Shown: positions 51,234 through 60,387, counted from the first letter of the stretch. The stretch: 60,387 nt of DNA from an uncultured bacterium (GCA_903930455.1 CAIYYT010000070.1:1-60387), one strand, 5' to 3'. Translations and numbers: made by a program. Notes: generated by a model from the sequence alone, not told the origin.

Positions 51234-51731
51234 ATTATTAAAACATTGCTGTATATAGCGAGCCTCGCGGTTGCGCTGTTGCTGCTGACGAATGTTGCTT
51301 TTGCGGCTGACACCCTGGTCAAACAGGGAACTGCCAGTTCCATCGGTACATCGACGCTTTCCAGTGCCAGTCCGCGACCGATATTCTCTCTCCTTGATCC
51401 GTCGCGCTTGCACATGACCCAGAGCTACAATCTGAGTTATGCCTCCGGCGCCGGGCAGGGAAAGATGATCGGGATGTATATCAACCAGATAGACTATCAG
51501 TTCGCCAAGCCGTTGCGGGTGTCGTTTGCAATCGCCTATCTTCATCAACCCCAGGGACTATGGGGCGCCAGCACTCAAATTGGCGGCAACAAGCTCTTGC
51601 CGAGCTTCCGTTTGGATTGGCAGCCGTCCCGGAATCTTCGTTTCATCCTAAATTACGAGACGCGTTCGCCCTATCAATTGTATTCCAATTCACCTTTTGG
51701 GAGGTATGAGTCCATTTTTGAAGACCGGTAA
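51234..51731 (+). CDS. Exported small beta-rich protein, probably outer membrane, apparent ATT start
   Basis: About 165 residues: signal peptide (TLLYIASLAVALLLLTNVAFA) then a chain with alternating strands and many Ser, Tyr and Arg residues (MTQSYNLSYASGAG, FRLDWQPSRNLRFILNYE), like a half-barrel or lipoprotein-like envelope component of unknown family. AGGAG at 51224-51228 points to ATT at 51234 (spacing five) or 51237 (spacing eight); no ATG, GTG or TTG is suitably placed. A TTG at 51213 lies before the ribosome binding site and next to the expected transcription start. It is followed by the LytR_C gene at 52 bases. Confidence 0.65.
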   Translation: MIKTLLYIASLAVALLLLTNVAFAADTLVKQGTASSIGTSTLSSASPRPIFSLLDPSRLHMTQSYNLSYASGAGQGKMIGMYINQIDYQFAKPLRVSFAIAYLHQPQGLWGASTQIGGNKLLPSFRLDWQPSRNLRFILNYETRSPYQLYSNSPFGRYESIFEDR

Positions 51732-51783
51732 CGGTGAAGTTCATTCCCCTTAAGCTTGATGCCTCAAAACAGACTGAATAGAC

Positions 51784-52305
51784 TTGAAAGCAGACCGGAG
51801 CAAATCCAAGGCGGCTAAACCGAAAGCGGGAAGCCGAATCATAGACTTCCTACTCATCGTCATTTCGTTGGCGGTGTTGGTGTTTATCGGCTCGTTTGCA
51901 CTGAAATACACACAAGGGGAGTCGGCGCCGGCGGCGCCACAGGGGCAAACACCCAACAACCAATCGTCGGTGTCTATTTCGCTGCGCATGCAAGTGCTCA
52001 ACGGCTGCGGCACGCCGGGAGTGGCTGGCCGGTTCGCCAAGTATTTGCTGGATGCGGGAAAGCCGGACTTCGCGATTGACGTTATCGACGAAAGGAACTT
52101 CGGTTCCTTCAAACAGGAGAAGACGACACTTATCGCTCGCAGAGCCGGCAGTCCGGTGGTGGAGCGCTTGGCGATGAAACTCGGATTGTCCCCGGAGCAA
52201 GTGACTTACAAGGAACTGGAAGATAACTTTTTGGACATAGACTATTCTCTTGTCGTGGGCTCAGACTATGACAAGTACTTGTCACGCTCCGTGGGCAAGA
52301 ATTAA
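51784..52305 (+). CDS. LytR C-terminal domain protein, membrane anchored
   Basis: 173 residues. A basic cytoplasmic stretch (KADRSKSKAAKPKAG), one transmembrane helix (IIDFLLIVISLAVLVFIGSF by its ends IIDFLL and VFIGSF), a flexible Pro/Gln linker and a C-terminal LytR_C domain: MQVLNGCGTPGVAGRFAKYLLDAG (in part: VLNGCGTPGVAG) and DYSLVVGSDY. The domain normally follows LytR-CpsA-Psr phosphotransferases; here it stands alone. Probably periplasmic and bound to cell-wall or polysaccharide components. TTG start with no clear ribosome binding site, so the exact start is uncertain. Next gene is rsfS at 33 bases. Confidence 0.85.
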   Translation: MKADRSKSKAAKPKAGSRIIDFLLIVISLAVLVFIGSFALKYTQGESAPAAPQGQTPNNQSSVSISLRMQVLNGCGTPGVAGRFAKYLLDAGKPDFAIDVIDERNFGSFKQEKTTLIARRAGSPVVERLAMKLGLSPEQVTYKELEDNFLDIDYSLVVGSDYDKYLSRSVGKN

Positions 52306-52338
52306 CCTGATCAAGGAGAGGCAGACAGAAACTCGTTA

Positions 52339-52683
52339 ATGACTTCTCATGAGTTGGCTCACAGAATTGCTGATCTTGCGTTAGACAAGAAGGCTCTCGA
52401 CATCAGAATACTCGATCTGAGTAAACTTTCGTCGGTGTGTGACTACTTTGTGATTTGTTCCGCCGATGCTGATGTTCAGGCCAAGGCCATCGCCGACCAT
52501 ATCGCCGAAGAGTTGGAAAAAGGCGGTGAACGCTTCTGGCATCGTGAGGGCTACGGATCATTGCGTTGGGTTTTATTGGATTATGTTGATGTCGTTGTAC
52601 ACGTTTTCGTGCGGGAGGTTAGAGATTTCTACGGCTTAGAGGATTTGTGGGGCGACGCTCCGACTGAAGAAGTCGCCGCCTGA
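52339..52683 (+). CDS. rsfS: Ribosomal silencing factor RsfS
   Basis: 114 residues, RsfS/Iojap family. It binds ribosomal protein L14 and blocks joining of the 30S and 50S subunits under nutrient limitation. Conserved parts: LALDKKALDIRILDLSKLSSVCDYFVICSADAD (cited by LDKKALDI and SVCDYFVICS), HREGYGSLRWVLLDYVDVVVHVF (cited by HREG and WVLLDYVDVVVHVF) and FYGLEDLWGDAP. Length is standard. An AAGGAG is present at 52313-52318, but about 20 bases before the ATG, which is farther than usual. Its usual neighbour LytR_C upstream matches the order in many bacteria. Confidence 0.95.
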   Translation: MTSHELAHRIADLALDKKALDIRILDLSKLSSVCDYFVICSADADVQAKAIADHIAEELEKGGERFWHREGYGSLRWVLLDYVDVVVHVFVREVRDFYGLEDLWGDAPTEEVAA

Positions 52684-52761
52684 CCTCTCTCAACACCCGC
52701 GGGGGCTGGTAACCAAGAGAAAATTCAAAATATCTATACTATTCGGAAAGGACTCACGAAT

Positions 52762-54009
52762 ATGGACATTGTCGAACTTAAATCGAAGACTATCGCCGAG
52801 CTACTTAAGCATGCGGAGGAATTGGAAATTCCCGGTGTGTCCGGTCTGCGCAAGTCCGAGCTGATTTTTAAGATTCTCGAAGCCAAGACGGAGAAGGATG
52901 GTCTGATCTTTGGTGAAGGAGTACTGGAAATTCTCGATGAAGGCTATGGTTTCCTCCGTTCGGCTGACTACAACTACCTGCCGGGTCCGGATGACATTTA
53001 CGTTTCACCGTCGCAGATCAAACGGTTCGACCTGCGCACCGGCGACATTATCTCCGGTCAGGTGCGCCCTCCGAAGGAATCCGAGCGCTATTTTGCGCTA
53101 CTCAAGATCGAGGCGGTCAATTTCGAGAATCCGGAAATTGCCAAACACAAGATTCTCTTCGACAACCTGACGCCGCTATACCCCAACGAGCGCTTTCATC
53201 TGGAAACGACGCCGGAAGAAATCACCACGCGGGTGTTGGATCTGATGTGCCCGATCGGCAAGGGTCAACGAGCGCTGATCGTGTCACCGCCCAAAGCCGG
53301 TAAGACCATCATTTTGCAGAAACTCGCCAATTCCATCACCACTAATCACCCCGAATGCAAGCTGATCGTGCTATTGATCGACGAGCGCCCGGAGGAAGTC
53401 ACGGACATGAAACGTTCGGTCAAGGGGGAAGTCGTGTCATCGACATTCGACGAACCGGCGGAACGGCACGTACAGGTTGCCGAGATGGTGTTGCAGAAGG
53501 CCAAACGCTTGGTGGAGCATCAGCATAATGTCGTGATTCTGCTCGACTCGATCACCCGTCTGGCGCGCGCCCACAACTCAGTGGTACCGCATTCCGGCAA
53601 GATCCTTTCCGGTGGTGTCGATTCCAACGCCCTGCAGAAGCCGAAACGCTTTTTCGGCGCCGCCCGCAATATCGAAGAGGGTGGTTCACTTACCATCATC
53701 GGCACGGCACTGATCGAAACCGGCTCCCGTATGGACGAAGTCATTTTTGAGGAATTCAAAGGCACGGGTAACTCCGAAATCGTGCTTGACCGGCGTCTGG
53801 CCGATCGACGCATTTTCCCGGCAATGGATATTAACCGTTCATCGACGCGTAAAGAGGAACTGCTACTCGAAGCGACCGAACTATCGCGCATTTGGATTTT
53901 GCGCAAGTTCCTCGCCGACATGAACTCCATCGAAGCGATGGAATTCCTGCAAGACCGGTTAAAAAAAGCCAAGACGAACAAGAAATTCCTGGATTCGATG
54001 AAGGATTAG
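52762..54009 (+). CDS. rho: Transcription termination factor Rho
   Basis: 415 residues, hexameric RNA-dependent ATPase that releases transcripts. N-terminal helical Rho_N ([18 protein letters not shown]), RNA-binding cold-shock-like domain ([20 protein letters not shown] by its ends GFLRS and DDIYVS), then the RecA-like ATPase with Walker A SPPKAGKT near 180, [13 protein letters not shown], Walker [15 protein letters not shown] near 265 and the arginine-rich [14 protein letters not shown] secondary channel loop. No insertion domain, unlike several Bacteroidetes and Actinobacteria. GGAAAGGA lies eight to ten bases before the ATG. It is the first of a run of information-processing genes (rpmE, prfA). 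Confidence 0.98.
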   Translation: MDIVELKSKTIAELLKHAEELEIPGVSGLRKSELIFKILEAKTEKDGLIFGEGVLEILDEGYGFLRSADYNYLPGPDDIYVSPSQIKRFDLRTGDIISGQVRPPKESERYFALLKIEAVNFENPEIAKHKILFDNLTPLYPNERFHLETTPEEITTRVLDLMCPIGKGQRALIVSPPKAGKTIILQKLANSITTNHPECKLIVLLIDERPEEVTDMKRSVKGEVVSSTFDEPAERHVQVAEMVLQKAKRLVEHQHNVVILLDSITRLARAHNSVVPHSGKILSGGVDSNALQKPKRFFGAARNIEEGGSLTIIGTALIETGSRMDEVIFEEFKGTGNSEIVLDRRLADRRIFPAMDINRSSTRKEELLLEATELSRIWILRKFLADMNSIEAMEFLQDRLKKAKTNKKFLDSMKD

Positions 54010-54459
54010 GGGACAGTCTCGTCGGCGGGAGAGCTGTGAAAAGAGGATTGGAGCGTGGCCTGGCCGACCAGAACTACTAACCGATTGCACTTTGAAGACT
54101 CGGATCACAGGCGATTCGAAGATCGCTTGTGCGCGGCGTACGTCCCCGTGCGCCACTTACTGCCATCAAATCCGCCTCCTCAATCCCGGAACAATTCCGC
54201 ACCTGCCGCTGTTGTATCTTGTGACAACGATTGATCCAACAACGGAACTGGAGTCGGAATACAGATATGAGAACGCAGACGATATCTTCCGACCCAGTTC
54301 TTCGTTTTTTGGCTCAAAATAGCTAAGCGATTACAAGACAACGAGTTGACCACAGGGAATCATGAAAAATTAGGCCTGATCGAAAGAATCACTTGCCAAC
54401 AGCAGACCCTCGGAGTATAATATTCAGCTAATGTGATTGAGTTTAGGAGTGTGATTTAA
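54010..54459. other. Intergenic region between rho and rpmE
   Basis: 450 bases. The only notable signal is the rpmE promoter (54393-54421). An open frame at 54092-54322 has no ribosome binding site and no protein resemblance. I searched it for a tRNA because of its position and found no cloverleaf. Confidence 0.5.
54393..54421 (+). promoter_or_regulatory. Strong promoter for rpmE
   Basis: TTGCCA (54393-54398), a 17-base spacer and consensus TATAAT (54416-54421), about 38 bases before the GTG start at 54460. Confidence 0.8.
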
Positions 54460-54714
54460 GTGAAACCAGAAATTCATCCCAAGTATGTCAAGGTGATGGT
54501 CAAGTGCGCCTGCGGGAACGAGTTTGAGACTCGCTCTACTATCGGCAAGGCCCTTTCCATCGACATCTGCTCAGCCTGTCATCCGTTTTTCACCGGCAGA
54601 CAGAAGCTGATCGACACCGCCGGTCGCGTCGACAGATTCCGGCGCAAGTACGCCAAGCTTGATGCGGCGAAGGCCGAAGCGAAAGCCCAAGAGCAGCCCA
54701 AAGCCGATAGCTAG
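54460..54714 (+). CDS. rpmE: Ribosomal protein bL31, zinc-binding type
   Basis: 84 residues. The C+ form of bL31, with CACG near residue 16-19 and CSACHPF near 37-43 forming the zinc site, and the RVDRFRRKY motif that contacts the 50S central protuberance. It has an Ala/Lys/Gln-rich tail of about 15 residues beyond the core. Zinc binding ties it loosely to the zinc exporter system in the window, since C+ forms dominate under zinc sufficiency. GTG start with AGGAG ten bases upstream, strong promoter and its own terminator, so it is monocistronic. Confidence 0.97.
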   Translation: MKPEIHPKYVKVMVKCACGNEFETRSTIGKALSIDICSACHPFFTGRQKLIDTAGRVDRFRRKYAKLDAAKAEAKAQEQPKADS

Positions 54715-54729
54715 CTCAGATAATAGTAG

Positions 54730-54768
54730 AATGGCAGGAGTGGCGAAATCTACCCCTGCCATTTTGTA
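54730..54768 (+). terminator. Terminator of rpmE
   Basis: AATGGCAGG (54730-54738) pairs with CCTGCCATT (54755-54763) around a 16-base loop, followed by TTGTATTT. Confidence 0.8.
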
Positions 54769-54882
54769 TTTGGGCTGAAACGCAAGCTGAGAATACCGCT
54801 CAATGAATCCGTAACATGTTTGGCGTTTGCAAGGCTTCAGCATTATTATGGGCAAGAGTAAATAGACAATCAGAGGACAGCC

Positions 54883-55830
54883 ATGTCAGACTTTCAGGTT
54901 GGTGGTCAGGCAGTTATAGAAGGGGTAATGATCCGATCCGAGACGCACATTGCAACTGCGGTGCGTCGGGCGGACAAGACGATACTGGTCAAGACCAAAC
55001 CATACACCCCGCTTTCGAAGCGCGTGAAAGCGTTCTCCTGGCCCGTCCTGCGTGGATTTGTGGCGCTCTTCGAAATGATGGGCATCGGCATTTCCTCGCT
55101 GAATTTCTCCGCCGAGACCGCCGGTCAAGATATCGATCTCCAGAATGGCAAAGAGATTACTGAAACCAAATCGAACACACTCCTGTTGATTCTCAGCGTC
55201 GTCTTCGCCCTCGGTGTCGGTGTTGCCTTCTTTTTCTTTCTACCGCTTTGGATCGCGTCGCTGTTTGGCGTTCAGAAGGACGCTCTTCTGTTTAATCTGG
55301 TCGCGGGTGGAATCCGGGTGACGATGTTTGTCATCTATGTCTGGATCCTGACCCTTTTCAAGGATTTTCGGCGCATTTTTGAGTACCACGGTGCCGAGCA
55401 CAAGACGATCTGGGCTTATGAAAAGAAAGAGGAAGTTACGGTAGAGAATGCGAGCAAGTACACGACGCTTCATCCTCGCTGTGGCACTTCATTTATCTTG
55501 ATCGTCGCGCTTTTTGCTATCCTCATTTTTGCCATTGCCGATACGATTTACCAGCTAAATGCCGGTCACCCGCCGCAACTATTCGTACGCTTCGGGGTTC
55601 ACTTGGCGCTGTTGCCTCTGGTCTCGGGGGGATCATACGAGTTGTTGAAGCTTTCCGGAAGAACTCGGGACAACCGTATCACCAAGTTCATGATCAAGCC
55701 GGGACTTTGGCTGCAACTAATCACTACGAAAGAGCCGAGTGCGGACCAGCTTGAAGTCGCAGTCGTCGCCGTGCGCGCATCGCTGGGTTTGCCGCAGAAT
55801 GTCGAAGTGCGGGAGTTGGCTGATGCTTGA
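54883..55830 (+). CDS. DUF1385 membrane protein, YqhQ-like
   Basis: 315 residues. The N terminus [15 protein letters not shown] is the DUF1385 opening, followed by [15 protein letters not shown], transmembrane helices at about 105-130 and 145-165, the [14 protein letters not shown] segment with conserved His and Glu, [16 protein letters not shown] and two further helices. DUF1385 proteins occur widely in bacteria next to prfA and prmC; the function is not established. ATG start preceded by AGAGGACAGCC, six to nine bases away. Its stop overlaps the prfA start by eight bases, fixing the operon. Confidence 0.95.
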   Translation: MSDFQVGGQAVIEGVMIRSETHIATAVRRADKTILVKTKPYTPLSKRVKAFSWPVLRGFVALFEMMGIGISSLNFSAETAGQDIDLQNGKEITETKSNTLLLILSVVFALGVGVAFFFFLPLWIASLFGVQKDALLFNLVAGGIRVTMFVIYVWILTLFKDFRRIFEYHGAEHKTIWAYEKKEEVTVENASKYTTLHPRCGTSFILIVALFAILIFAIADTIYQLNAGHPPQLFVRFGVHLALLPLVSGGSYELLKLSGRTRDNRITKFMIKPGLWLQLITTKEPSADQLEVAVVAVRASLGLPQNVEVRELADA

Positions 55831-56908
55831 TCTCGTCAAATCCGTCGAAGACAAGCTGAACAAACTCTCGCAGGAACTGTCCGATCCCAAGGTGATCTCC
55901 GACAATCGTCTGTTCACCAAGCTTTCCCGAGAACACAAGGACCTGACCGAGGTGGTCACCGTTGGACAGAAATACCGCAAGCTCTTGACCACGATTGGAG
56001 AGGCACGCAAAATTATCGCTGATGCAAACGACCCGGACTTGATTCCACTGGCTGAGCAGGAGCTACAGCAATCCGAGACCGAGTTGGAGCCAATTGAAAT
56101 CAAGCTCAAGCTGTTGTTGTTGCCGCGCGATCCGAATGACGCCAAGAATGTAATTGTCGAAATCCGTGCGGGCACCGGTGGTGAGGAAGCGGGCTTGTTT
56201 GTGGCTGACTTATTTCGGATGTATTCGCGCTATGCCGATACCAAAGGTTTCAAGGTAGAGTTGTTGAACTCCAGCCCGACTGGTGTCGGCGGACTTAAAG
56301 AAGTCATTTTCTCGGTTACGGGGGAGAACGTCTTCTCCGATTTGAAATACGAATCAGGAGTTCATCGTGTTCAGCGGGTGCCTGCTACGGAAGCATCGGG
56401 CAGAATCCATACCTCGGCGGCGTCAGTTGCCGTGTTGCCGGAGGCTGACGAAGTCGATATTGCCATCAGTCCGGAAGACCTGCGCATCGACGTGTTTCGT
56501 TCGTCCGGCCCGGGAGGTCAATCCGTCAATACGACCGACTCGGCGGTGCGAATCACCCATATTCCAACCGGAACCGTGGTATCATGCCAGGATGAGAAAT
56601 CACAGCTAAAGAACAAGAACAAGGCCATGAAGGTTCTCCGTGCGCGTCTGCTCGACCACGCAGTGGCTGAGCAACAGGCGAAAATCGCCTCGGCGCGCAA
56701 GACGATGGTGGGGTCGGGTGATCGGTCGGAAAAAATCCGCACCTATAATTACCCCCAGAATCGTGTCACAGACCATCGCATTAACCTGACATTATACAAG
56801 CTTACCGATGTATTAGCAGGCGATCTGAGTGAATTCATTGCAACCCTGCATTCCAAAGATCAGGAAGAAAGACTCAAGAAGGCTGGAGAACTTGCGGAGG
56901 TGAATTGA
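55823..56908 (+). CDS. prfA: Peptide chain release factor 1
   Basis: 361 residues. It recognises UAA and UAG and releases the finished peptide. The GGQ motif is in [16 protein letters not shown] near residue 235, and the codon-recognition PxT-type motif is RVPATE near residue 190. The N-terminal helical domain is preceded by [12 protein letters not shown], normal for bacterial RF1. A start codon farther upstream at 55739 is inside the DUF1385 gene. Presence of RF1 means UAG is read as stop, relevant to the TAG between folB and folK. The stop overlaps the next start as TTGA. Confidence 0.97.
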   Translation: MLDLVKSVEDKLNKLSQELSDPKVISDNRLFTKLSREHKDLTEVVTVGQKYRKLLTTIGEARKIIADANDPDLIPLAEQELQQSETELEPIEIKLKLLLLPRDPNDAKNVIVEIRAGTGGEEAGLFVADLFRMYSRYADTKGFKVELLNSSPTGVGGLKEVIFSVTGENVFSDLKYESGVHRVQRVPATEASGRIHTSAASVAVLPEADEVDIAISPEDLRIDVFRSSGPGGQSVNTTDSAVRITHIPTGTVVSCQDEKSQLKNKNKAMKVLRARLLDHAVAEQQAKIASARKTMVGSGDRSEKIRTYNYPQNRVTDHRINLTLYKLTDVLAGDLSEFIATLHSKDQEERLKKAGELAEVN

Positions 56909-57774
56909 AACTCGTCAAAGTATTTCTCTCCTTCCTGTTTACGCTGCTTCTCTTCTGGATTACGCCCCGATTTACTCAACAGACACAACAGCGGGATTAT
57001 TTCGATTCCGAAGCTGAACGGTTCCTGATCGACCACGATGCAGTCAACCGACACTCTATTGATGACGATCCCGAGGTCACCGCTTGGGTAACCACACCTG
57101 CTGACACGTCGTCCTATCTACTTAAACTGCTCTATCGAAACGAGTCAGATACAAGCCATCTGGTTAAACTGATGGGTCAGGTCGCCGGAAGTTATGACCT
57201 GCATTCGACGACCGTCCCACACCTGCTTAAGGGGCAATCATACTATTATCATCTCGAGCTAACTACCAATGAGGGGAGACAGATCACCCGCATCCCCGAA
57301 GAACCGGGGCGGGAAATTCGTCTCTATTTCGAAGGTGCGCCCGGACTAATTCTCTGGGCAGTTCACGTCGGACTGATGTACCTCGCCGCCATGTATGGAT
57401 TCCTTTCGTTTTTCGATGCGGTCACACTGCATCGCGGCGAACGCAAGCTCGGCAAACTATCACACAAAGTGTTCATGGTAGCTCTCTTCCTGCTCTTCGG
57501 TGGCTTGGTAGCTGGCGCGTTAGTGTCGAGAAGCCGTTTCGGCTATTTTTGGGGCGGCTGGCCAATCGGGGCCAACCAGGCGCACAGCATGATCGAAATA
57601 CTGATCATCTACTGGCTCGCGCTACCGGTATTGTTCAAAGGTACCCTGTTTCGATTCAAACCGGAAAAGAACATTGTCTCCGCTGGCGGCGCAGTCGCCT
57701 TGACTTTGATCGGTGTTCTATTTATGATTGCCGTGTATCTGACTCAGGACCTGTTTGTAGGAATACCTTTGTGA
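56905..57774 (+). CDS. Membrane protein with periplasmic beta domain and four C-terminal helices
   Basis: 289 residues. One N-terminal transmembrane helix ([14 protein letters not shown]), an extracytoplasmic segment of about 100 residues that looks like a fibronectin/immunoglobulin-type sandwich ([19 protein letters not shown] in part and [13 protein letters not shown]), then four helices ([52 protein letters not shown] and [17 protein letters not shown], each cited in part). I recognise no family. TTG start overlapping the prfA stop (TTGA); its own stop overlaps tldD (GTGA). Coupling between a release factor, this protein and the TldD/TldE pair suggests co-regulation, not necessarily shared function. 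Confidence 0.8.
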   Translation: MKLVKVFLSFLFTLLLFWITPRFTQQTQQRDYFDSEAERFLIDHDAVNRHSIDDDPEVTAWVTTPADTSSYLLKLLYRNESDTSHLVKLMGQVAGSYDLHSTTVPHLLKGQSYYYHLELTTNEGRQITRIPEEPGREIRLYFEGAPGLILWAVHVGLMYLAAMYGFLSFFDAVTLHRGERKLGKLSHKVFMVALFLLFGGLVAGALVSRSRFGYFWGGWPIGANQAHSMIEILIIYWLALPVLFKGTLFRFKPEKNIVSAGGAVALTLIGVLFMIAVYLTQDLFVGIPL

Positions 57775-59216
57775 TCGAAAACGCTCGGCAGATTGCCGAC
57801 CTGATGCGCAAGTTGACCGCAAAATCATGCGAACATGCGCACTTGCGAGTAGAGCAGATCGAATCCGAGCGGCTGTCGACGTCATCGCAGAAAACCAATC
57901 CAGTCGAGAAGTCGGTGTCGACCGGCTTCGCCGTGCGGGTTCTTAAGGACGGTTCCTGGGGATTTGCAGCTTCCTCCAAGTTTGATCCTTCCGAATACGA
58001 GCGGGTGATCAAGCTGGCCATCGCGATTGCCGACGCTTCGCGCAAGGTCAACAGTCACAAAGTCGAGTTTGCGGAGCCTTCGGTAGGAGAGAGAAAGTAT
58101 GAGACCCCTCTCGAATCTGATCCCTTTGCGCTTCCTTTCAAGGATAAGCTCGATCTTTTGCTGCACTGGGAGGACTTGATCCACGCCAACCCCCAGATCA
58201 ATTCCAGTTCGACCTTTCTTGATTTCCGTCGCCATACGAAACTGTTTTTCTCCAATTCCGGCAGTGCGATCACGCAGGTGCTGACTCACACCGGCGCCGG
58301 TGTAACCTGCGGAATTACCAAGAGCCGCCGCGAACAATATGAAAGATCGTTTCCCACTTCATCTGGCCAGTTTGTCAGCGGCGGATTTGAAGCGATTGCG
58401 AAATTCGGCATTGAGGACAAGATCGAACGGTTGACATCGGAAGCGGTCGCTCTGATGACCGCCGGCGAGTGTCCAGCCAAAACCACGACCATTATTCTGT
58501 CACCTGATCTGGCGTCATTGCAGGTGCACGAGTCGATCGGCCATCCGCTTGAACTTGATCGCGTCTTTGGCTCGGAGCGCAATTTCTCCGGTACCAGCTT
58601 TGCGACGATAGACAAATTGAACAAGCTCAAGTATGCGTCTGACATCGTCAATGTCTACAGTGATCCGACGTATACCGGCGGTCTGGCAACGTACTTGTAT
58701 GACGACGAAGGTGTCGCTGCGAGCCGGGTGCCACTGATTCAGAAAGGCATGCTGGTCGGCTATCTCAGTTCGTTCGAGACAGCCGCGCGCATCGGGCTAC
58801 CATCCTCGGCAGCGGCGAGAGCTGACGGTTGGGGGAGCATCCCGCTGGTGCGAATGACCAATCTAATCCTTGAGCCGGGTAATCAGAAATTTGCCGACAT
58901 GCTTGCAGAGGTTGATGACGGCATCTATATCGAAGGCGTTTCATCCTGGTCGATTGATGATAACCGCGATAATTTTACATTGAGCGGCGAAGTCGGCTGG
59001 GAAATCAAGAATGGCAAACTCGCAGGTATGATCAAGTCACCGAGTTACTCCGGCAACACCGTCCAGTTCTGGAATAGCTGCGATTCAGTTGGCAGTAAAG
59101 ATGACTGGGTTCTCTGGGGTACCCCGAACTGTGGCAAAGGTGAACCCGGGCAAAATGCGCGTACGGCTCAGGGCGCAGCCTATTTACGATTCCGCAATGT
59201 GAAGGTGGGAGCATGA
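57771..59216 (+). CDS. tldD: TldD family metalloprotease
   Basis: 481 residues. TldD pairs with TldE to form a heterodimeric zinc protease that trims leader peptides, such as microcin B17, and other unfolded peptides. The zinc motif HExxxH is present as HESIGHPLELDR, and the C-terminal blocks GLATYLYDDEGVAA, GMLVGYLSSFETAA, NTVQFWNS and NARTAQGAAY (each in part) match the family. The start is the GTG at 57771, overlapping the previous stop as GTGA, which gives the normal length. An earlier in-frame codon lies deep inside the membrane protein gene. The tldE gene follows with an ATGA overlap. Confidence 0.95.
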   Translation: MIENARQIADLMRKLTAKSCEHAHLRVEQIESERLSTSSQKTNPVEKSVSTGFAVRVLKDGSWGFAASSKFDPSEYERVIKLAIAIADASRKVNSHKVEFAEPSVGERKYETPLESDPFALPFKDKLDLLLHWEDLIHANPQINSSSTFLDFRRHTKLFFSNSGSAITQVLTHTGAGVTCGITKSRREQYERSFPTSSGQFVSGGFEAIAKFGIEDKIERLTSEAVALMTAGECPAKTTTIILSPDLASLQVHESIGHPLELDRVFGSERNFSGTSFATIDKLNKLKYASDIVNVYSDPTYTGGLATYLYDDEGVAASRVPLIQKGMLVGYLSSFETAARIGLPSSAAARADGWGSIPLVRMTNLILEPGNQKFADMLAEVDDGIYIEGVSSWSIDDNRDNFTLSGEVGWEIKNGKLAGMIKSPSYSGNTVQFWNSCDSVGSKDDWVLWGTPNCGKGEPGQNARTAQGAAYLRFRNVKVGA

Positions 59217-60387
59217 TTTCCCAAGATCAAGCGTTGACGCTTCTCAAAGCCGGACTCGTCGCTTCAACCGCAGACCAAACCGAACTGGTGTTAATCGGCG
59301 AAGATTTGAGTCTCACGCGCGTGGCCGAGTCGCAGATTCACCAGAACATGTATCGCTCCGACACCAACGTTTATATACGAGCGATCAAAGACAAGCGAGT
59401 TGGTATCACCTCCACCGGTGATCTAAGCGTGGAAGCCGTCAAGCGCGCAGTAAAGGATGCCTGTGACATTAGTCTGCTAATGCCCGTTGATGAGCAATTT
59501 GTCTCGCTGCCAACAGCAAAATCCTCGGACAAGGTAAATACGTATTTCAAAGACACCGCCGAAAACTCCCCTCAGCAGCGTGCCGATGCGGTCAAGAAGA
59601 TCATCGACAGGTGCTCAAAGGCGGACTTGTTGGCGGCCGGTGCCTATCGCAATTCAACCGAGACCGTCGCCGTACTGAACTCACTCGGTATTGAGCAGTT
59701 CAATATTAGCACCAAGGCAGAACTCTCAATGACCGTCACCGGCAATCGAGATAACGCTGGCTGGAGCATCGGATACGATCGCAGCGTAAAGAATATCGAT
59801 GTTGATGCGCTGGCGGCCACGGCGATCGACAAGGCGCAGAGATCAGTTGACCCGATCGCGTTCGAGTCCGGTCATTATGTCGTGATTCTGGAGCCGGCTG
59901 CCGTCGGACAACTGCTCTTATTTCTGGCCTTCATGGGTTTTGGGGGCAAGACGCTGTTTGAGAAACGATCCTTTATGTCCGGCAAGATTGGTGAGAAAAT
60001 TTGCGGTGACAACATGACGATCACCGAAGACCCGTTTAATCCTCTGATGCTTGGTGTGCCTTTTGACTACGAGGGTGTTCCCCGCAAACGTGTTCCTTTA
60101 ATCGAAAAGGGCATTGCGAAGGGGGGAGTCTACAACTCGTATTACGCCCACCTTGCAGGCGTTGAGTCAACCGGTCATGCACTGCCACCGAACAATAGCT
60201 TCGGGCCCTATCCCAAACACATGATTATGGATGCCGGCACGACGATACTTGCGGAAATGGTCAAATCTACCGCGAAAGGTGTATATATCACCCATTTCTG
60301 GTATGTCAATTACCTGAATCCCATGAAGACGATGGTTACCGGCACTACGCGTGACGGCACGTTCTTAATCGAAAACGGTACTGTCAC
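59213..60387 (+). CDS. TldE/PmbA family protein, 3' end beyond window
   Basis: Partial: 391 codons are visible and the frame is still open at the right edge; the family is about 430-450 residues. It begins MISQDQALTLL with an ATGA overlap with tldD. Family segments seen: NMYRSDTNVYIRA, ALAATAIDKAQRS, VVILEPAAVGQLLLFLAFMGFGGKTL (in part), PFDYEGVPRKRVPLIEKG and STGHALPPNNSFGPYPKHMIM (in part). TldE lacks the zinc motif, as expected, and supports TldD. Together they are the classic TldD/TldE pair. Located directly after prfA and a membrane gene. Confidence 0.92.
   Translation, partial: MISQDQALTLLKAGLVASTADQTELVLIGEDLSLTRVAESQIHQNMYRSDTNVYIRAIKDKRVGITSTGDLSVEAVKRAVKDACDISLLMPVDEQFVSLPTAKSSDKVNTYFKDTAENSPQQRADAVKKIIDRCSKADLLAAGAYRNSTETVAVLNSLGIEQFNISTKAELSMTVTGNRDNAGWSIGYDRSVKNIDVDALAATAIDKAQRSVDPIAFESGHYVVILEPAAVGQLLLFLAFMGFGGKTLFEKRSFMSGKIGEKICGDNMTITEDPFNPLMLGVPFDYEGVPRKRVPLIEKGIAKGGVYNSYYAHLAGVESTGHALPPNNSFGPYPKHMIMDAGTTILAEMVKSTAKGVYITHFWYVNYLNPMKTMVTGTTRDGTFLIENGTV

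Noticed and set aside
54092-54322. Open frame of 76 codons between rho and rpmE
   Set aside because: No ribosome binding site or family resemblance; it sits upstream of the rpmE promoter in a region without coding character.

Overview
The window looks like chromosomal DNA of an uncultured or little-studied bacterium of the FCB group (Fibrobacteres-Chlorobi-Bacteroidetes). Two secreted proteins carry a type IX (Por) sorting tail of the 'YPNPFNPST ... SSGVYLYRLQ' kind, and there are DUF2723, DUF4159/DUF4175, M16 peptidase-pair and LemA/TPM genes. That mixture resembles Candidatus Zixibacteria or nearby phyla. This is inference from protein style, not a phylogeny. GC content is moderate, genes are tightly packed, TTG and GTG starts are common, and ATGA, TTGA or GTGA stop-start overlaps are frequent. 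No rRNA, tRNA, CRISPR array, prophage or insertion sequence was recognised.

Layout: 1-709 has no supported gene. 710-2163 (-) is pdxST, for pyridoxal phosphate. 2466-5792 (+) is a pair of M16 peptidases, one with the zinc motif and one without. 5908-9518 (-) is a cell-surface cluster: two sorted repeat proteins, a secreted two-repeat protein and a small secreted beta-rich protein. 9958-15358 (-) holds a phosphohexomutase, a DUF302 protein and the transsulfuration pair cystathionine gamma-lyase and beta-synthase. 15596-19273 (+) is a five-gene overlapping pterin operon (SDR, CDP-alcohol phosphatidyltransferase, animal-like 6-pyruvoyl-tetrahydropterin synthase, FolE2, SDR). 19270-21717 (-) is a Zn/Cd P-type ATPase with an ArsR/SmtB repressor and a readable promoter-operator. 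21928-27829 (+) is DUF4159, a giant DUF4175-type protein and a TPR protein. 27826-31734 holds a small membrane protein, a DUF2723 glycosyltransferase-like protein and an EamA exporter.

31747-34693 (-) is an AT-richer three-gene island: a PD-(D/E)xK nuclease-helicase (DUF2075), an HNH nuclease and an orphan Vsr-like nuclease. It is a candidate defence module. 35029-37037 (+) is LemA with two TPM proteins. 37161-41794 mixes secreted proteins of unknown role with a repeat- and hairpin-rich intergenic zone (38935-40429) and a DUF4139 protein. 41907-44234 (-) is B12-dependent ribonucleotide reductase, with two NrdR-like boxes upstream.

44674-51172 (+) is a cofactor and housekeeping superoperon: zinc-ribbon membrane protein, class II aldolase, an aminotransferase-fold protein lacking the PLP lysine, folB, folK, deoxynucleoside kinase, panB, panC, panD and a GlmU-like uridylyltransferase. 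51234-60387 (+) holds an envelope protein, LytR_C protein, rsfS, rho, rpmE, yqhQ-like gene, prfA, a membrane protein, tldD and the start of tldE, which runs off the window.

The most unusual signals are: folK, which has no canonical start codon and seems to begin at ATC behind a perfect ribosome binding site and in frame with folB across a TAG, plus two other genes whose ribosome binding sites point at ATT or ATA; the pterin operon with an embedded phospholipid enzyme; the nuclease/helicase/HNH/Vsr island; and the aminotransferase-like protein without its catalytic lysine.
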